NCBI GenBank assembly: GCA_964371865.1 | Contig: CAYJOR010000002.1 | Coordinates: forward strand, 62,001 to 126,000 | DNA length: 64,000 nt | Origin: CAYJAZ01 sp964371865 | GTDB lineage: Bacteria; Desulfobacterota; Desulfovibrionia; Desulfovibrionales; Desulfovibrionaceae | Reading direction: 5' to 3' | Made by a program: the position numbers and the translations under genes | Notes under the pieces: generated by a model | Told to the model about the DNA's origin: nothing | Database searches by the model: none | What the model saw: only the letters and a program-made list of their open reading frames with translations | Part shown: one piece after another, positions 8,452 through 16,128 of the stretch | Layout: each line of letters starts with the position of its first letter | Position numbering within the stretch: the first letter of the stretch is position 1

Positions 8452-9003
8452 TTAATCAATGAAACGAAGAATTTCATCAACATTTTTTCTTGCTTTTTCA
8501 TCAGGTTGTGATTCAGGGTAACCACAAACAATTAATGCTGCTACTGTTTCTTCAGCAGGTAAATTTGCTAGTTTTGATAAAGATTCGCTATCAATAATAC
8601 CCATTATACAAGTACCAATTCCTTTAGCATGTGCAGCTAAACAAAATGTTTGACATGCAATACCAGCATCAAATGATTCCCAGTAGTTTTCAAGGGTTGT
8701 TGCATATTCTGCTTTTGTAGGGTCGAGTTTTCCACTTTTACCTTTTACAAAGCTAAGCAGTACAACATTTTTTGCATTTTTTAATGTATTAATATTATAA
8801 ACAAACCCCTTTACACCATCTAGTTCAATTTGTTTGATTTTTTCTACATTATCAATGAATGTATAGCGTGCAATTTGGTAATTTGCCCAAGAAGGCGCAA
8901 AACGTGCAATTTCAACTACTTCGCTCATCACTTCTCGGCTAATTACTTCATCTTTGTAATGTCTTACACTTCTACGAGTTTTTAATAATTCTATTGCATC
9001 CAT
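8452..9003 (-). CDS. Nitroreductase-family flavoprotein
   Basis: FMN-dependent NAD(P)H oxidoreductase of the nitroreductase superfamily, cytoplasmic. The 183-aa length is typical. Family features are the N-terminal TRRSVRHYKD, the FAPSWANYQ active-site loop, the GIACQTFCLAAHAKGIGTC helix and a C-terminal ALIVCGYPES. AGGAG precedes the ATG. It is divergent from an Rrf2 regulator gene across a 182-bp region carrying two matching operator-like inverted repeats, so it is probably that regulator's target. The natural substrate (quinone, nitro compound, flavin) cannot be told. Confidence 0.9.
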   Translation of the reverse strand: MDAIELLKTRRSVRHYKDEVISREVMSEVVEIARFAPSWANYQIARYTFIDNVEKIKQIELDGVKGFVYNINTLKNAKNVVLLSFVKGKSGKLDPTKAEYATTLENYWESFDAGIACQTFCLAAHAKGIGTCIMGIIDSESLSKLANLPAEETVAALIVCGYPESQPDEKARKNVDEILRFID

Positions 9004-9038
9004 TTTATTGCTCCTGATTAATAAATTGTGAATATTTT

Positions 9039-9061
9039 GTTGTAACCAATTGTGTTACACC
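9039..9061. promoter_or_regulatory. Operator-like inverted repeat 1 (nitroreductase/Rrf2 region)
   Basis: GTTGTAA, 9-bp spacer, then TTACACC: 6 of 7 positions match a perfect inverted repeat. It has the same 7-9-7 layout as the site at 9081-9103. It lies 36 bp upstream of the nitroreductase start. Confidence 0.55.
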
Positions 9062-9080
9062 TAATGTGTATCTTAAGATT

Positions 9081-9103
9081 GTTGTAATGTCAATAGTTAC
9101 AAC
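9081..9103. promoter_or_regulatory. Operator-like inverted repeat 2 (nitroreductase/Rrf2 region)
   Basis: GTTGTAA, 9-bp spacer, TTACAAC: a perfect 7-bp inverted repeat. It starts exactly 42 bp (about four helical turns) from the first site, so two regulator dimers would bind the same DNA face. It is a candidate site for the adjacent Rrf2 protein. Confidence 0.6.
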
Positions 9104-9185
9104 GTTAGTTTCTTAGCTTTCAAATTAGACTAAAACATTGACAGAAGCGTATTATTTCATTATAGAATATCCTACGAGGTTCTAT

Positions 9186-9611
9186 ATGCAAATAACAAGT
9201 CGATTTACTTTTGCTATTCACACAATGCTATGTATAGCATATTTTTCTGAAAAACGCAAAGTTACTTCAAATTTTATATCTTTAAGTACTAACGCAAATC
9301 CTGTTATCATCAGAAGAATTTTAGGGCAGTTAAAAAAAGCTGGACTTGTTACTGTCAGTGCCGGTGTTGGTGGAGCAAAGCTTGCAAAATCTATAGAAGA
9401 CATTACTCTTTTTGATATTTTTTATGCTGTTGAAGCTGTTTCAAAAGACTTTTTCAACTTTCATACAAATCCAAATTGTCAATGCCCTGTTGGAAAAAAT
9501 ATACATACAATTTTAGATGGACACCTCAGTGAAATTCAACTCGCTATGAATGAACAAATGAAAAAAACAAATCTTAAAATGTTACTCAAAGAAACTGAAG
9601 AATTTTTATAA
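9186..9611 (+). CDS. Rrf2-family transcriptional regulator (YwnA-like)
   Basis: DNA-binding repressor with an N-terminal winged helix (MQITSRFTFAIHTMLCIAYF, then ISLSTNANPVIIRRILGQLK recognition region) and a C-terminal dimerisation helix. It has 141 residues from the ATG at 9186, which has GAGG 6 nt upstream; a longer reading frame from 9138 lacks such a site. It does not have the three-Cys iron-sulfur signature of IscR/NsrR. Instead C98 and C100 occur in NCQCPVG, the position where YwnA-type members have NPxCPVG, so thiol sensing is possible. It is divergent from the nitroreductase gene. Confidence 0.88.
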   Translation: MQITSRFTFAIHTMLCIAYFSEKRKVTSNFISLSTNANPVIIRRILGQLKKAGLVTVSAGVGGAKLAKSIEDITLFDIFYAVEAVSKDFFNFHTNPNCQCPVGKNIHTILDGHLSEIQLAMNEQMKKTNLKMLLKETEEFL

Positions 9612-9624
9612 AAATGGAAAAAAT

Positions 9625-10233
9625 ATGTACTTTGATACTCTTTCTGAATTACAAAAAAAATACTGGCATCAGCTTGAAAAATCAAAAAACATAGATTTAA
9701 TCCTCTATGGCAGCACCGCTATTTCGTTGCAAGTTGGACATAGAAAAGCTGACGATTTCGATTTTTTTACAGATGAAGTTATCTCATCTGAGAAAATACA
9801 TCAAAAACTTATTGAAGCAATCCCCTTTCTCAAATCTGCAAATCGAGTAGTTATTAAAGATGATATGCTCGTATATAAAACTAGTGATGGTCTCCAACTC
9901 TCTTTTTTTACAGGAATATCTACAGGACGAATTTCAAAGCCAGTACTAACCGACGACAAGATAATAAATCTTGCCTCTCTCGATGACTTGCTAGCCTACA
10001 AACTACATAAATTCCCCCAACGTACCAGACTTACAGATTTTATTGATTTAGCCTCGATGTTAGATTTTGGATTATCTTTAAAAAAAGGTTTAGATGATAC
10101 CTCAAACTTATTTAAGGATAAATTTATTCAGCACGAGTGTATTCAAGTTTTACACAAACTTGATATCCAAGAACTAAGTCAACTATCTCAAAGTGAAAAA
10201 GATATAATAAGAAAAGCGTTACAAGAAATATAA
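9625..10233 (+). CDS. AbiEii/AbiGii-like nucleotidyltransferase
   Basis: Predicted nucleotidyltransferase-fold protein of the AbiEii family, 202 residues. The active-site region is clear: LYGSTAISLQVGHRKADDFDFF (about residues 28-48), with G29-S30 and acidic residues D44 and D46. A LASLDDLLAYKLHKFPQRTRLTDFIDL segment matches the family's second half. Many AbiEii proteins are toxins paired with an AbiEi antitoxin, but no AbiEi gene lies here. The gene starts 13 bp after the Rrf2 regulator stop, so the two may be co-transcribed. It could be a solitary domesticated enzyme. Confidence 0.75.
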   Translation: MYFDTLSELQKKYWHQLEKSKNIDLILYGSTAISLQVGHRKADDFDFFTDEVISSEKIHQKLIEAIPFLKSANRVVIKDDMLVYKTSDGLQLSFFTGISTGRISKPVLTDDKIINLASLDDLLAYKLHKFPQRTRLTDFIDLASMLDFGLSLKKGLDDTSNLFKDKFIQHECIQVLHKLDIQELSQLSQSEKDIIRKALQEI

Positions 10234-10239
10234 AAAAAG

Positions 10240-10275
10240 GGGTGAAATCAAACCAGAAATTTCACCCTTTTTTGT
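10240..10275. terminator. Bidirectional terminator between convergent genes
   Basis: GGGTGAAAT (10240-10248) pairs with ATTTCACCC (10259-10267). An A-run lies on the left and a T-run on the right, so it can stop transcription from both the AbiEii-like gene and the flavodoxin-like gene. Confidence 0.85.
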
Positions 10276-10283
10276 TTCGGCAT

Positions 10284-10850
10284 TTAAGCTAATTTATTTA
10301 GTAACCACTCAATATTTTTTCCTAAATTTTCCATTGTTAGCATACCTTCTTCATCATTGAGAACTTCGCCTTTTTCACGACCAATTCCTACGTTCCAATA
10401 TGATGACATAGGCACAATCATTTGAGAAATACCAAAAAATGCCATAAGAACATTGTAAACATTCATTGCTCCACCACGACGTTCAACGCAGATTGGTGCA
10501 CCAATTTTATGTTTAAGTTCTTTATAAGCAACGTAACCTGCTCTATCTATTAGAGCTTTCATCTCTGTGCTTACATTAGCGAAATAAGTTGGCGATGCAA
10601 GAAGTATAACATCTGCTTCACGCATTTTATCAATCCATTCATTCATAGGATCAGTTTTGATTATACATCTCCCCTTGGTTTTTTCTTGATGGCACGCACC
10701 GCAAGCTCTGCAACCATGAAGAAGTGTTCCGCCGATATGAATTGTTTCGCAATCGTGACCCGCAGCTATAAGCGGTTCAAAAACTTTATCAATACAATTT
10801 TGAGTGTTTCCGTTTTTACGGGCACTACCGTTAAACGCAATAACTTTCAT
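10284..10850 (-). CDS. Flavodoxin-like NAD(P)H-dependent oxidoreductase
   Basis: Flavodoxin-fold protein of 188 residues that should bind FMN through the N-terminal loop FNGSARKNGNTQ and the LLASPTYFANVSTEMKALID segment. A Cys-rich stretch, CRACGACHQEKTKGRC (about residues 47-62), resembles the iron-sulfur flavoprotein group (Isf-like), though spacing differs and cluster binding is unproven. AGGAG lies upstream of the ATG. It faces the AbiEii-like gene across a shared terminator. The likely role is multi-electron reduction of quinones or oxygen species in an anaerobe; this is family inference. Confidence 0.85.
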   Translation of the reverse strand: MKVIAFNGSARKNGNTQNCIDKVFEPLIAAGHDCETIHIGGTLLHGCRACGACHQEKTKGRCIIKTDPMNEWIDKMREADVILLASPTYFANVSTEMKALIDRAGYVAYKELKHKIGAPICVERRGGAMNVYNVLMAFFGISQMIVPMSSYWNVGIGREKGEVLNDEEGMLTMENLGKNIEWLLNKLA

Positions 10851-10870
10851 AGTCAGTCTCCTAAATTTTA

Positions 10871-11662
10871 CTATTTTTTTACTCGATCAAGCCCAAAAGT
10901 ACTTTCACTCTCTCCAATACGTATATACTTCATGTACACATAAAAAGCATGATGAGTAGCCATTATAAAACCAGCTTTTCCATCGAGTATACCTTTTTTT
11001 ACAAAGTATATGCGTATAAACCCCCAGAGAGCGTGAAAAATTGCTCGACTAAGTGAAAATTTTTGACCTTTTTGAGTCTTTTCCTTTGCTCCAAAGTCAG
11101 CATAGCTATTTAATTTATTAACATAATGCTGAAAAGAAGTATACGGATAATGTATTATATCACCTGATAATTTTGTAGTTTTACCATTGGTTAACAATTC
11201 TTCATGTGCACCTGATGATGTCAATATTAAATCGTTCTTCTTAAAAACACGCATAAGTAAATCAGGGTAAGAATCTGAGTGTTCCATAAACTTATTAAAG
11301 AAAAATGATCGTCTTGGAACAAAAGCTCCTGAAAATTCAGAATTTTTTGCTTCACCATCTGAACTCGTGTTGAAAAATTCTTCTATAGAGCGAGTAAGTT
11401 CTTCTGATAGCATTTCATCTTGATCAAGAGTTATCACCCATTCAGTATTTATATGCTGTAAAGCTACTTCAAACTGATTTTTTACGCAGACAAAAGGATT
11501 TTGAAGGAATTTTACATTATATTTCTTACAGATTTCTTCTGTTCTATCAGTGCTAAAAGAGTCTATAACAACAATTTCGTCACAAAATTGAAGAGAAGCA
11601 AGGCAACTATCAAGAGTAAGTTCGCCATTGTAAGTTGCTATAAGAGCCGTAATATTTTTCAT
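10871..11662 (-). CDS. Family 2 glycosyltransferase (WaaE/KdtX-like)
   Basis: Sugar transferase with a GT-A fold, probably adding a hexose to the lipopolysaccharide core. The 263-aa chain starts MKNITALIATYNGELTLDSC, has IVVIDSFSTDRTEEI and the DxD-type motif in WVITLDQDEML. The C-terminal half carries a hydrophobic-basic segment (FHALWGFIRIYFVKKG) typical of the WaaE-like group. The ATG at 11660-11662 has AAGGA 6 nt upstream; a longer frame from 11746 would run back over the tsf terminator. The acceptor is inferred only from the family. Confidence 0.85.
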   Translation of the reverse strand: MKNITALIATYNGELTLDSCLASLQFCDEIVVIDSFSTDRTEEICKKYNVKFLQNPFVCVKNQFEVALQHINTEWVITLDQDEMLSEELTRSIEEFFNTSSDGEAKNSEFSGAFVPRRSFFFNKFMEHSDSYPDLLMRVFKKNDLILTSSGAHEELLTNGKTTKLSGDIIHYPYTSFQHYVNKLNSYADFGAKEKTQKGQKFSLSRAIFHALWGFIRIYFVKKGILDGKAGFIMATHHAFYVYMKYIRIGESESTFGLDRVKK

Positions 11663-11690
11663 GTAACATCCTTGATTGATAATATAAAAT

Positions 11691-11716
11691 AAAAAAGGGG
11701 AAATTTCTTTCCCCTT
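11691..11716 (-). terminator. Terminator of the rpsB-tsf operon
   Basis: Perfect 9-bp stem (AAGGGGAAA with TTTCCCCTT, 11695-11716) with a 4-nt loop. On the minus strand it is followed by TTTTTATTTTA. It lies 48 bp beyond the tsf stop. Confidence 0.88.
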
Positions 11717-11763
11717 ATTATTAGCACTACTTGAGCTAAATATCAATAGTCTTACTAAAAATA

Positions 11764-12606
11764 TTATGCACCGAGTTGAATACGGATGAACTTAGCAATT
11801 CCAAGAGTTGCACCAAGTTCTTTACCTTGAGCTTGAAGAAGTTGTGCAATGCTCATTTTATCATCACGAATGTACATTTGGTTAAGAAGGCAAGATTCTT
11901 TAAAGAATTTTTGTACTGCGCCTTCAGCGATTTTTTCGATGATGTTTTCTGGTTTACCATCTTCACGAGCTTTTTGACGATAAACTTCACGTTCACGTTC
12001 AATCATATCAGCATCTACAGTTGAAGAGTCAACTGCAAGTGGGTTAGCAGCTGCAATTTGCATTGCGATATTTTTTGTAAGTTCTTGAGCTTTTTCTGCA
12101 TCAATAGCTTTATCAGCTGTAAGTTCAACTAATACGCCAAGTTTTTTGTTAGCGTGCACGTATAAACCTACTACGCCACCTTCGGTTGATGCTTTGTAAC
12201 GAGCTGATTTACCAATAGTGATGTTTTCACCAATTGATGCAACAGCTGATGCGATATCGTCTTGCATAGAAGCTGCATCTAAAGTTTCAGCACCTGATTT
12301 TACGAAAGTATCTGTTGTTTTTTCAACAAGATTTACGAACATATCACCACGAGCAACGAAGTCAGTTTCACAACAAACTTCAACTAAGCAGCCTTCTTTA
12401 AGGTCTGCTGATACCCAAGAACCGATGATACCTTCGCTAGTTGCGCGGTCAGCACGTTTTGCAGCTTTCGCAAGGCCTTTTTGACGGAGCCAGTCAATCG
12501 CTTTTTCAAGATCTGCTTCGCACTCTTCTAAAGCTTTTTTACAGTCCATCATACCAGCAGCTGTTTTTTCACGTAATTCTTTTACTAATGAAGCTGAAAT
12601 AGCCAT
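11764..12606 (-). CDS. tsf: Translation elongation factor Ts
   Basis: Guanine nucleotide exchange factor that regenerates EF-Tu-GTP in the cytoplasm. The 280-residue protein begins ISASLVKELREKTAAGMMDC, the family's N-terminal signature, followed by KALEECEADLEKAIDWLRQKG (UBA-like domain) and the core TDFVARGD motif. It lies 102 bp after rpsB in the usual order. The short gap contains two hairpins, one directly upstream of the tsf ribosome binding site AGGAG. Confidence 0.97.
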   Translation of the reverse strand: MAISASLVKELREKTAAGMMDCKKALEECEADLEKAIDWLRQKGLAKAAKRADRATSEGIIGSWVSADLKEGCLVEVCCETDFVARGDMFVNLVEKTTDTFVKSGAETLDAASMQDDIASAVASIGENITIGKSARYKASTEGGVVGLYVHANKKLGVLVELTADKAIDAEKAQELTKNIAMQIAAANPLAVDSSTVDADMIEREREVYRQKAREDGKPENIIEKIAEGAVQKFFKESCLLNQMYIRDDKMSIAQLLQAQGKELGATLGIAKFIRIQLGA

Positions 12607-12617
12607 ATTAATTCTCC

Positions 12618-12639
12618 TTTTTTGAGATAACTCAAAAAA
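12618..12639 (-). promoter_or_regulatory. Hairpin abutting the tsf ribosome binding site
   Basis: TTTTTTGAG and CTCAAAAAA form a 9-bp stem with a 4-nt loop that ends directly against the AGGAG of tsf. A second small hairpin (ACCCTG with CAGGGT) lies near 12662-12684. It could tune translation of tsf relative to rpsB. Confidence 0.4.
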
Positions 12640-12708
12640 TAAAATTCTTAGATTAATGGTAGAACCCTGCCATAAAGACAGGGTGTATATTTAAGCAAGG
12701 AAAAGATA

Positions 12709-13482
12709 TTATTCTTTTTCTTCTACTAAAGCAGCTGTTTCAAGTTCGTTGATTTGTTTTTCAAGAGCTTTTTCTGCGTCAACTGAACCGTCTTCTTTAG
12801 TAATAGCATCACCTTCGATACATGCTTCTGCCATTGCGTTAACAAATAATTTGATAGCACGGATAGCATCATCGTTACCTGGGATAACGTAGTCGATAAG
12901 ATCTGGGTCACAGTTAGTATCAGTGATAGCAACAATTGGAATACCAAGTTTACGGCATTCTTTAACTGCGATGTCTTCACGATGTGGATCGATGATGAAA
13001 GCAAGTTGTGGAAGACCATTCATGTTTTTGATACCGCCAAGAGCGAGTTCTAGTTTATCCATTTCTCTTTGGAGTTCAAGAATTTCTTTCTTTTGGTAGC
13101 GGTTTACAGAACCGTCAGCAAACATTGCTTCTAATTTTTTCAAACGGTCAATGCTTTTTTGCATGGTTGTGAAGTTGGTAAGTGTACCACCCATCCAACG
13201 GTTAGTTACATAAAGTTGACCAGCGCGTGATGCTTCAGTTGCGATTGCTTCTTGAGCTTGGCGTTTTGTACCAACAAATAAAACTTTTCCGCCTTTTGCT
13301 ACTGTATCAACGATTTTATCGTGAGCTGTACGGAATAATTTTACTGTTTGTTGTAAATCAATGATATGTATACCGTTACGTGCGCCGAAGATATATGTGC
13401 GCATTTTAGGGTTCCAACGACTTGTTTGGTGACCAAAGTGTACACCAGTTTCCAACATTTGCTTCATGCTTACATAAGCCAT
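12709..13482 (-). CDS. rpsB: 30S ribosomal protein S2
   Basis: Small-subunit ribosomal protein of 257 residues. Diagnostic stretches are the N-terminal MKQMLETGVHFGHQTSRWNPKM, NGIHIIDLQQT, VLFVGTKRQAQEAI, NRWMGGTLTNF and the late LGIPIVAITDTNCDP with IPGNDDAIRAI. The ATG at 13480-13482 has AAGGAG 8 nt upstream; the reading frame extends further but without a start signal. A long structured leader precedes it and tsf follows, as in most bacteria. Confidence 0.97.
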   Translation of the reverse strand: MAYVSMKQMLETGVHFGHQTSRWNPKMRTYIFGARNGIHIIDLQQTVKLFRTAHDKIVDTVAKGGKVLFVGTKRQAQEAIATEASRAGQLYVTNRWMGGTLTNFTTMQKSIDRLKKLEAMFADGSVNRYQKKEILELQREMDKLELALGGIKNMNGLPQLAFIIDPHREDIAVKECRKLGIPIVAITDTNCDPDLIDYVIPGNDDAIRAIKLFVNAMAEACIEGDAITKEDGSVDAEKALEKQINELETAALVEEKE

Positions 13483-13614
13483 GAGAAAATCTCCTTGGGT
13501 TTTACGTCCATTCCGGTTGAGTATAAACTTATAAAAAAGCAATTAAACCCTATGTTTAACCACCTTCTGCTATAAGGCACCCCACGGATTGAGCCGGAAT
13601 GTGCAATTTAGAAT
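13483..13614 (-). promoter_or_regulatory. Structured rpsB mRNA leader (possible S2 autoregulation element)
   Basis: CATTCCGG near the 5' end of the leader (complement of 13594-13601) is complementary to CCGGAATG close to the ribosome binding site (complement of 13509-13516), closing a loop of about 77 nt. Inside, TTAAAC and GTTTAA form a small hairpin. Other proteobacteria have conserved rpsB leaders bound by S2; homology to those is not shown here. Confidence 0.5.
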
Positions 13615-13620
13615 CAAGCT

Positions 13621-13649
13621 CTTGTACAGTATTTCTCAGTAATTTGCAA
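13621..13649 (-). promoter_or_regulatory. Probable sigma-70-type promoter of rpsB-tsf
   Basis: On the minus strand TTGCAA, 17-bp spacer, TACAAG. Each box matches consensus at 4 of 6. It places the start of transcription near 13614. Confidence 0.4.
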
Positions 13650-13711
13650 GTTTTTTTTAACAGAATTTAATTTTTTCTACTTGCTCAATCAACGCTATAA
13701 AGAGAATAAAT

Positions 13712-14197
13712 TTACTTTACAAGATGATACGCAATTCGTTGTGAACCGTCTGCCACATAAATTATACCACACTTTGTAAAATTTGTTTTTTCAAAAAGTT
13801 TTTGCATAGTAATATTGTCATTATGTGTATCACATCTCACGTTATCGACTTTAGTTAGACAGTAATCCAGGCAAATTTTAAAAATATTTTTTACTTTTCC
13901 GTTACTTGCAATTCTATGAATAGTTCCATAATCCTCATCATTCAACCAAGCTCCATCATATATAATGTTATAAGTTGGATCTTCACCTAATATGAATGCA
14001 AAAACAGCTACTACTTCATCGCCTTCAACACATACATACGAAACTTTTTTTGCAATATCACTTTCTATTAATTCTTTTTTGGGATAGCCGTTAATCCACT
14101 GTCCCGGGTTACCATTTTTATCCATATACGCTTTAGCAATAGCGTAAATATTCATAATTTCATCTAAATCTTCTTTAGTAGCGTGACGTATAATCAT
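13712..14197 (-). CDS. GNAT-family N-acetyltransferase
   Basis: Acetyl-CoA-dependent acyltransferase of unknown substrate, 161 residues. The N-terminus MIIRHATKEDLDEIMNIY is the usual first strand and helix. The central part reads VSYVCVEGDEVVAVFAF and the acetyl-CoA region lies near IHRIASNGKVKNIFKIC. A late VRCDTHNDNITMQKLFEKTNF stretch matches the alpha3-beta6 region of GNATs that act on small molecules. It is a single gene divergent from nnr, with GGAAG upstream of the ATG. Confidence 0.88.
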   Translation of the reverse strand: MIIRHATKEDLDEIMNIYAIAKAYMDKNGNPGQWINGYPKKELIESDIAKKVSYVCVEGDEVVAVFAFILGEDPTYNIIYDGAWLNDEDYGTIHRIASNGKVKNIFKICLDYCLTKVDNVRCDTHNDNITMQKLFEKTNFTKCGIIYVADGSQRIAYHLVK

Positions 14198-14361
14198 AAT
14201 TCTTCCTTCATTAGTATTGTAAATTTAAAATACAGAAAAATATATGAAAATCAAGTTGAAAATTAAACACAACAAAACTTTCAAATATAAATATAAGGGT
14301 ATATACATTTTTTATTTTTTATGTTAAGTGTATCAGCATAAACTCAGAAAAAAGGGATTAT

Positions 14362-15861
14362 ATGTTAGACTTTGAAATTATAGCCTTATCCGCTGAAATG
14401 GAAATGATGGATAAAAAAACGACAGAAGTTCTTGGAATAACATTTCGTGACCTCATCAACAGTGCAGCTCAAGCATTTTGTAATGCCTTAGTAAATGATG
14501 TTATAATTCAAGATGTTGAACACATACTTATCCTCTGCGGTAACGGAAATAACGGTGCGGACGGTTACGCACTTGCACTCCTTTTAAATGAACGTGGTTT
14601 TGATGTTTCTGTTTACACTGTCGACCCAAATAAAGCACGTAGTAAAAATGCTCAGTTCATTTTTGAAAAATGCTTTTCTAATAAAAAAATTAAATTTGAA
14701 TACGATATAGATTTCGCTCTTACACGTACAGATATGATTATTGACTGTGTGTATGGAACAGGGTTTAGAGACTGTTTTATTCCTCAAGTAGAAGTAGTTT
14801 TTCAAAAAGTAGCTTTGTCTAATACAAAAAAAGTTGCGCTTGATACTCCATCAGGTATTATAACTGATACAGGTGAAGCGTGTAATTATGCCTTTAAAGC
14901 TGATTTAACTATCACTTTTGAATTTCTAAAATATTGTTTAGTTGCTGCATCTAGCAGAATTTATGCCGGCAGAGTAGAAATTGTATCCGTAGGTTTTCCT
15001 GAAGAAGTGCGCGATAAATTACTCGAAAAAGGAAGACGTTATATTGTAAACGATCCTCTTTCAAAAGTTGTGCGCAAACCAGATGGCAATAAAGGTGATT
15101 TCGGAAAACTCCTTATGGTTTGTAGTTCTCGCACAATGACAGGAGCCGGATATTTTGCTGCTATGGGCGCATTACGTACCGGAATAGGTCTTGTGTATTT
15201 TTCGTGTCCTGAAAACATTATGCCTGTTATGCAGACAAAACTTAATGAACCTGTCTTTCTTCCTTACGAACAGTATAGTATCGATTCCTTTATAGAATCT
15301 GTTGGTGATTTAAGTAAGTATACTGCCATTGTTCATGGTTGCGGAGTTGGTCAGCACGAAATAACTTCTAAAATCAATGAATATCTTTTATTAAATTCTG
15401 AACAGCCTTGTATCTTTGATGCTGATGCTATTAATGCGCTTGTTGGTAACTTAGATCTATTACTTGAAAAAAAGTGTAAACTCATTCTAACTCCTCACCC
15501 TGCTGAAATGGCTAGATTGATAGGTAAAGATGTTGAATTTGTACAAAATAATAGATTAGATGTTGCTCGCGATTTCGCAAATGCTTACGACTGCGCTGTG
15601 ATACTAAAGGGCGCAAGAACAAAAATTGCTCTTCCACGCGGTAAAGTATACATCAATCCTACTGTGAATTCAGGAATGGCAAAAGGCGGAACTGGTGATA
15701 TTCTTTCAGGTATGGTTGCATCTTTAGTTGCTCAAAAGCATCCAATTGCAAAAGCTCTTGCTTCTGCGGTATTCAGACACGGTGAAAGCGGTGACAGAAC
15801 AAGAGAAGTCCTTGGCGAGTCAGCTATGTTACCAACAGATATGCTAAATTACATTAGATAA
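14362..15861 (+). CDS. nnr: Bifunctional NAD(P)H-hydrate epimerase / ADP-dependent dehydratase
   Basis: Repairs hydrated NADH and NADPH (NADHX/NADPHX) in two steps. The 499-aa protein has an N-terminal YjeF_N epimerase domain (about 1-215) with the nucleotide loop LCGNGNNGADGYALA, and a C-terminal ribokinase-like dehydratase (about 235-495) with KGDFGKLLMVCSS, ILTPHPAEMARL and the catalytic NSGMAKGGTGDILSGM. Its GGGA ribosome binding site is 8 nt upstream. NAD kinase lies downstream, so two genes of nicotinamide nucleotide metabolism are neighbours, though separated by 267 bp. Confidence 0.94.
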   Translation: MLDFEIIALSAEMEMMDKKTTEVLGITFRDLINSAAQAFCNALVNDVIIQDVEHILILCGNGNNGADGYALALLLNERGFDVSVYTVDPNKARSKNAQFIFEKCFSNKKIKFEYDIDFALTRTDMIIDCVYGTGFRDCFIPQVEVVFQKVALSNTKKVALDTPSGIITDTGEACNYAFKADLTITFEFLKYCLVAASSRIYAGRVEIVSVGFPEEVRDKLLEKGRRYIVNDPLSKVVRKPDGNKGDFGKLLMVCSSRTMTGAGYFAAMGALRTGIGLVYFSCPENIMPVMQTKLNEPVFLPYEQYSIDSFIESVGDLSKYTAIVHGCGVGQHEITSKINEYLLLNSEQPCIFDADAINALVGNLDLLLEKKCKLILTPHPAEMARLIGKDVEFVQNNRLDVARDFANAYDCAVILKGARTKIALPRGKVYINPTVNSGMAKGGTGDILSGMVASLVAQKHPIAKALASAVFRHGESGDRTREVLGESAMLPTDMLNYIR

Positions 15862-16128
15862 TATTTTATAACTTCTAATAAAAAAGGCTCATTATTTTCC
15901 AACAACTACGATGACTTTTACCTACCCACAAAATTAAATACTGTGAAATTTTAAATTTTACAAGGAAGGGATGGAAATTTGGAGGATAAACCTCAATGTG
16001 GGAAGAGTTCCCTTTCCAAAAACTGTGTTTTTCCCTCCCTAAAATACAAAGTAGAGTCACATAATTTCAATAAATAAACATAAACTCTTTGATTGCAATT
16101 TTTATAAAGCTATGACATATTTCGAGCT
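15862..16128. other. Intergenic region with hairpin and a copy of a GTGGTTTTCCC-type repeat
   Basis: It contains a G/C-rich imperfect hairpin (GGAAGGGA near 15963 opposite TCCCTTTCC near 16009) and, at 16018-16039, AAAAACTGTGTTTTTCCCTC. The latter resembles the elements at 17825-17877, 17928-17948 and 18075-18096. No coding signal was seen. Confidence 0.4.

Noticed and set aside
9186..10233. Complete AbiE toxin-antitoxin pair
   Set aside because: The upstream partner is an Rrf2 regulator, not an AbiEi antitoxin.
12726..13019. 97-aa minus-strand frame inside rpsB
   Set aside because: Out-of-frame shadow of rpsB without a ribosome binding site.
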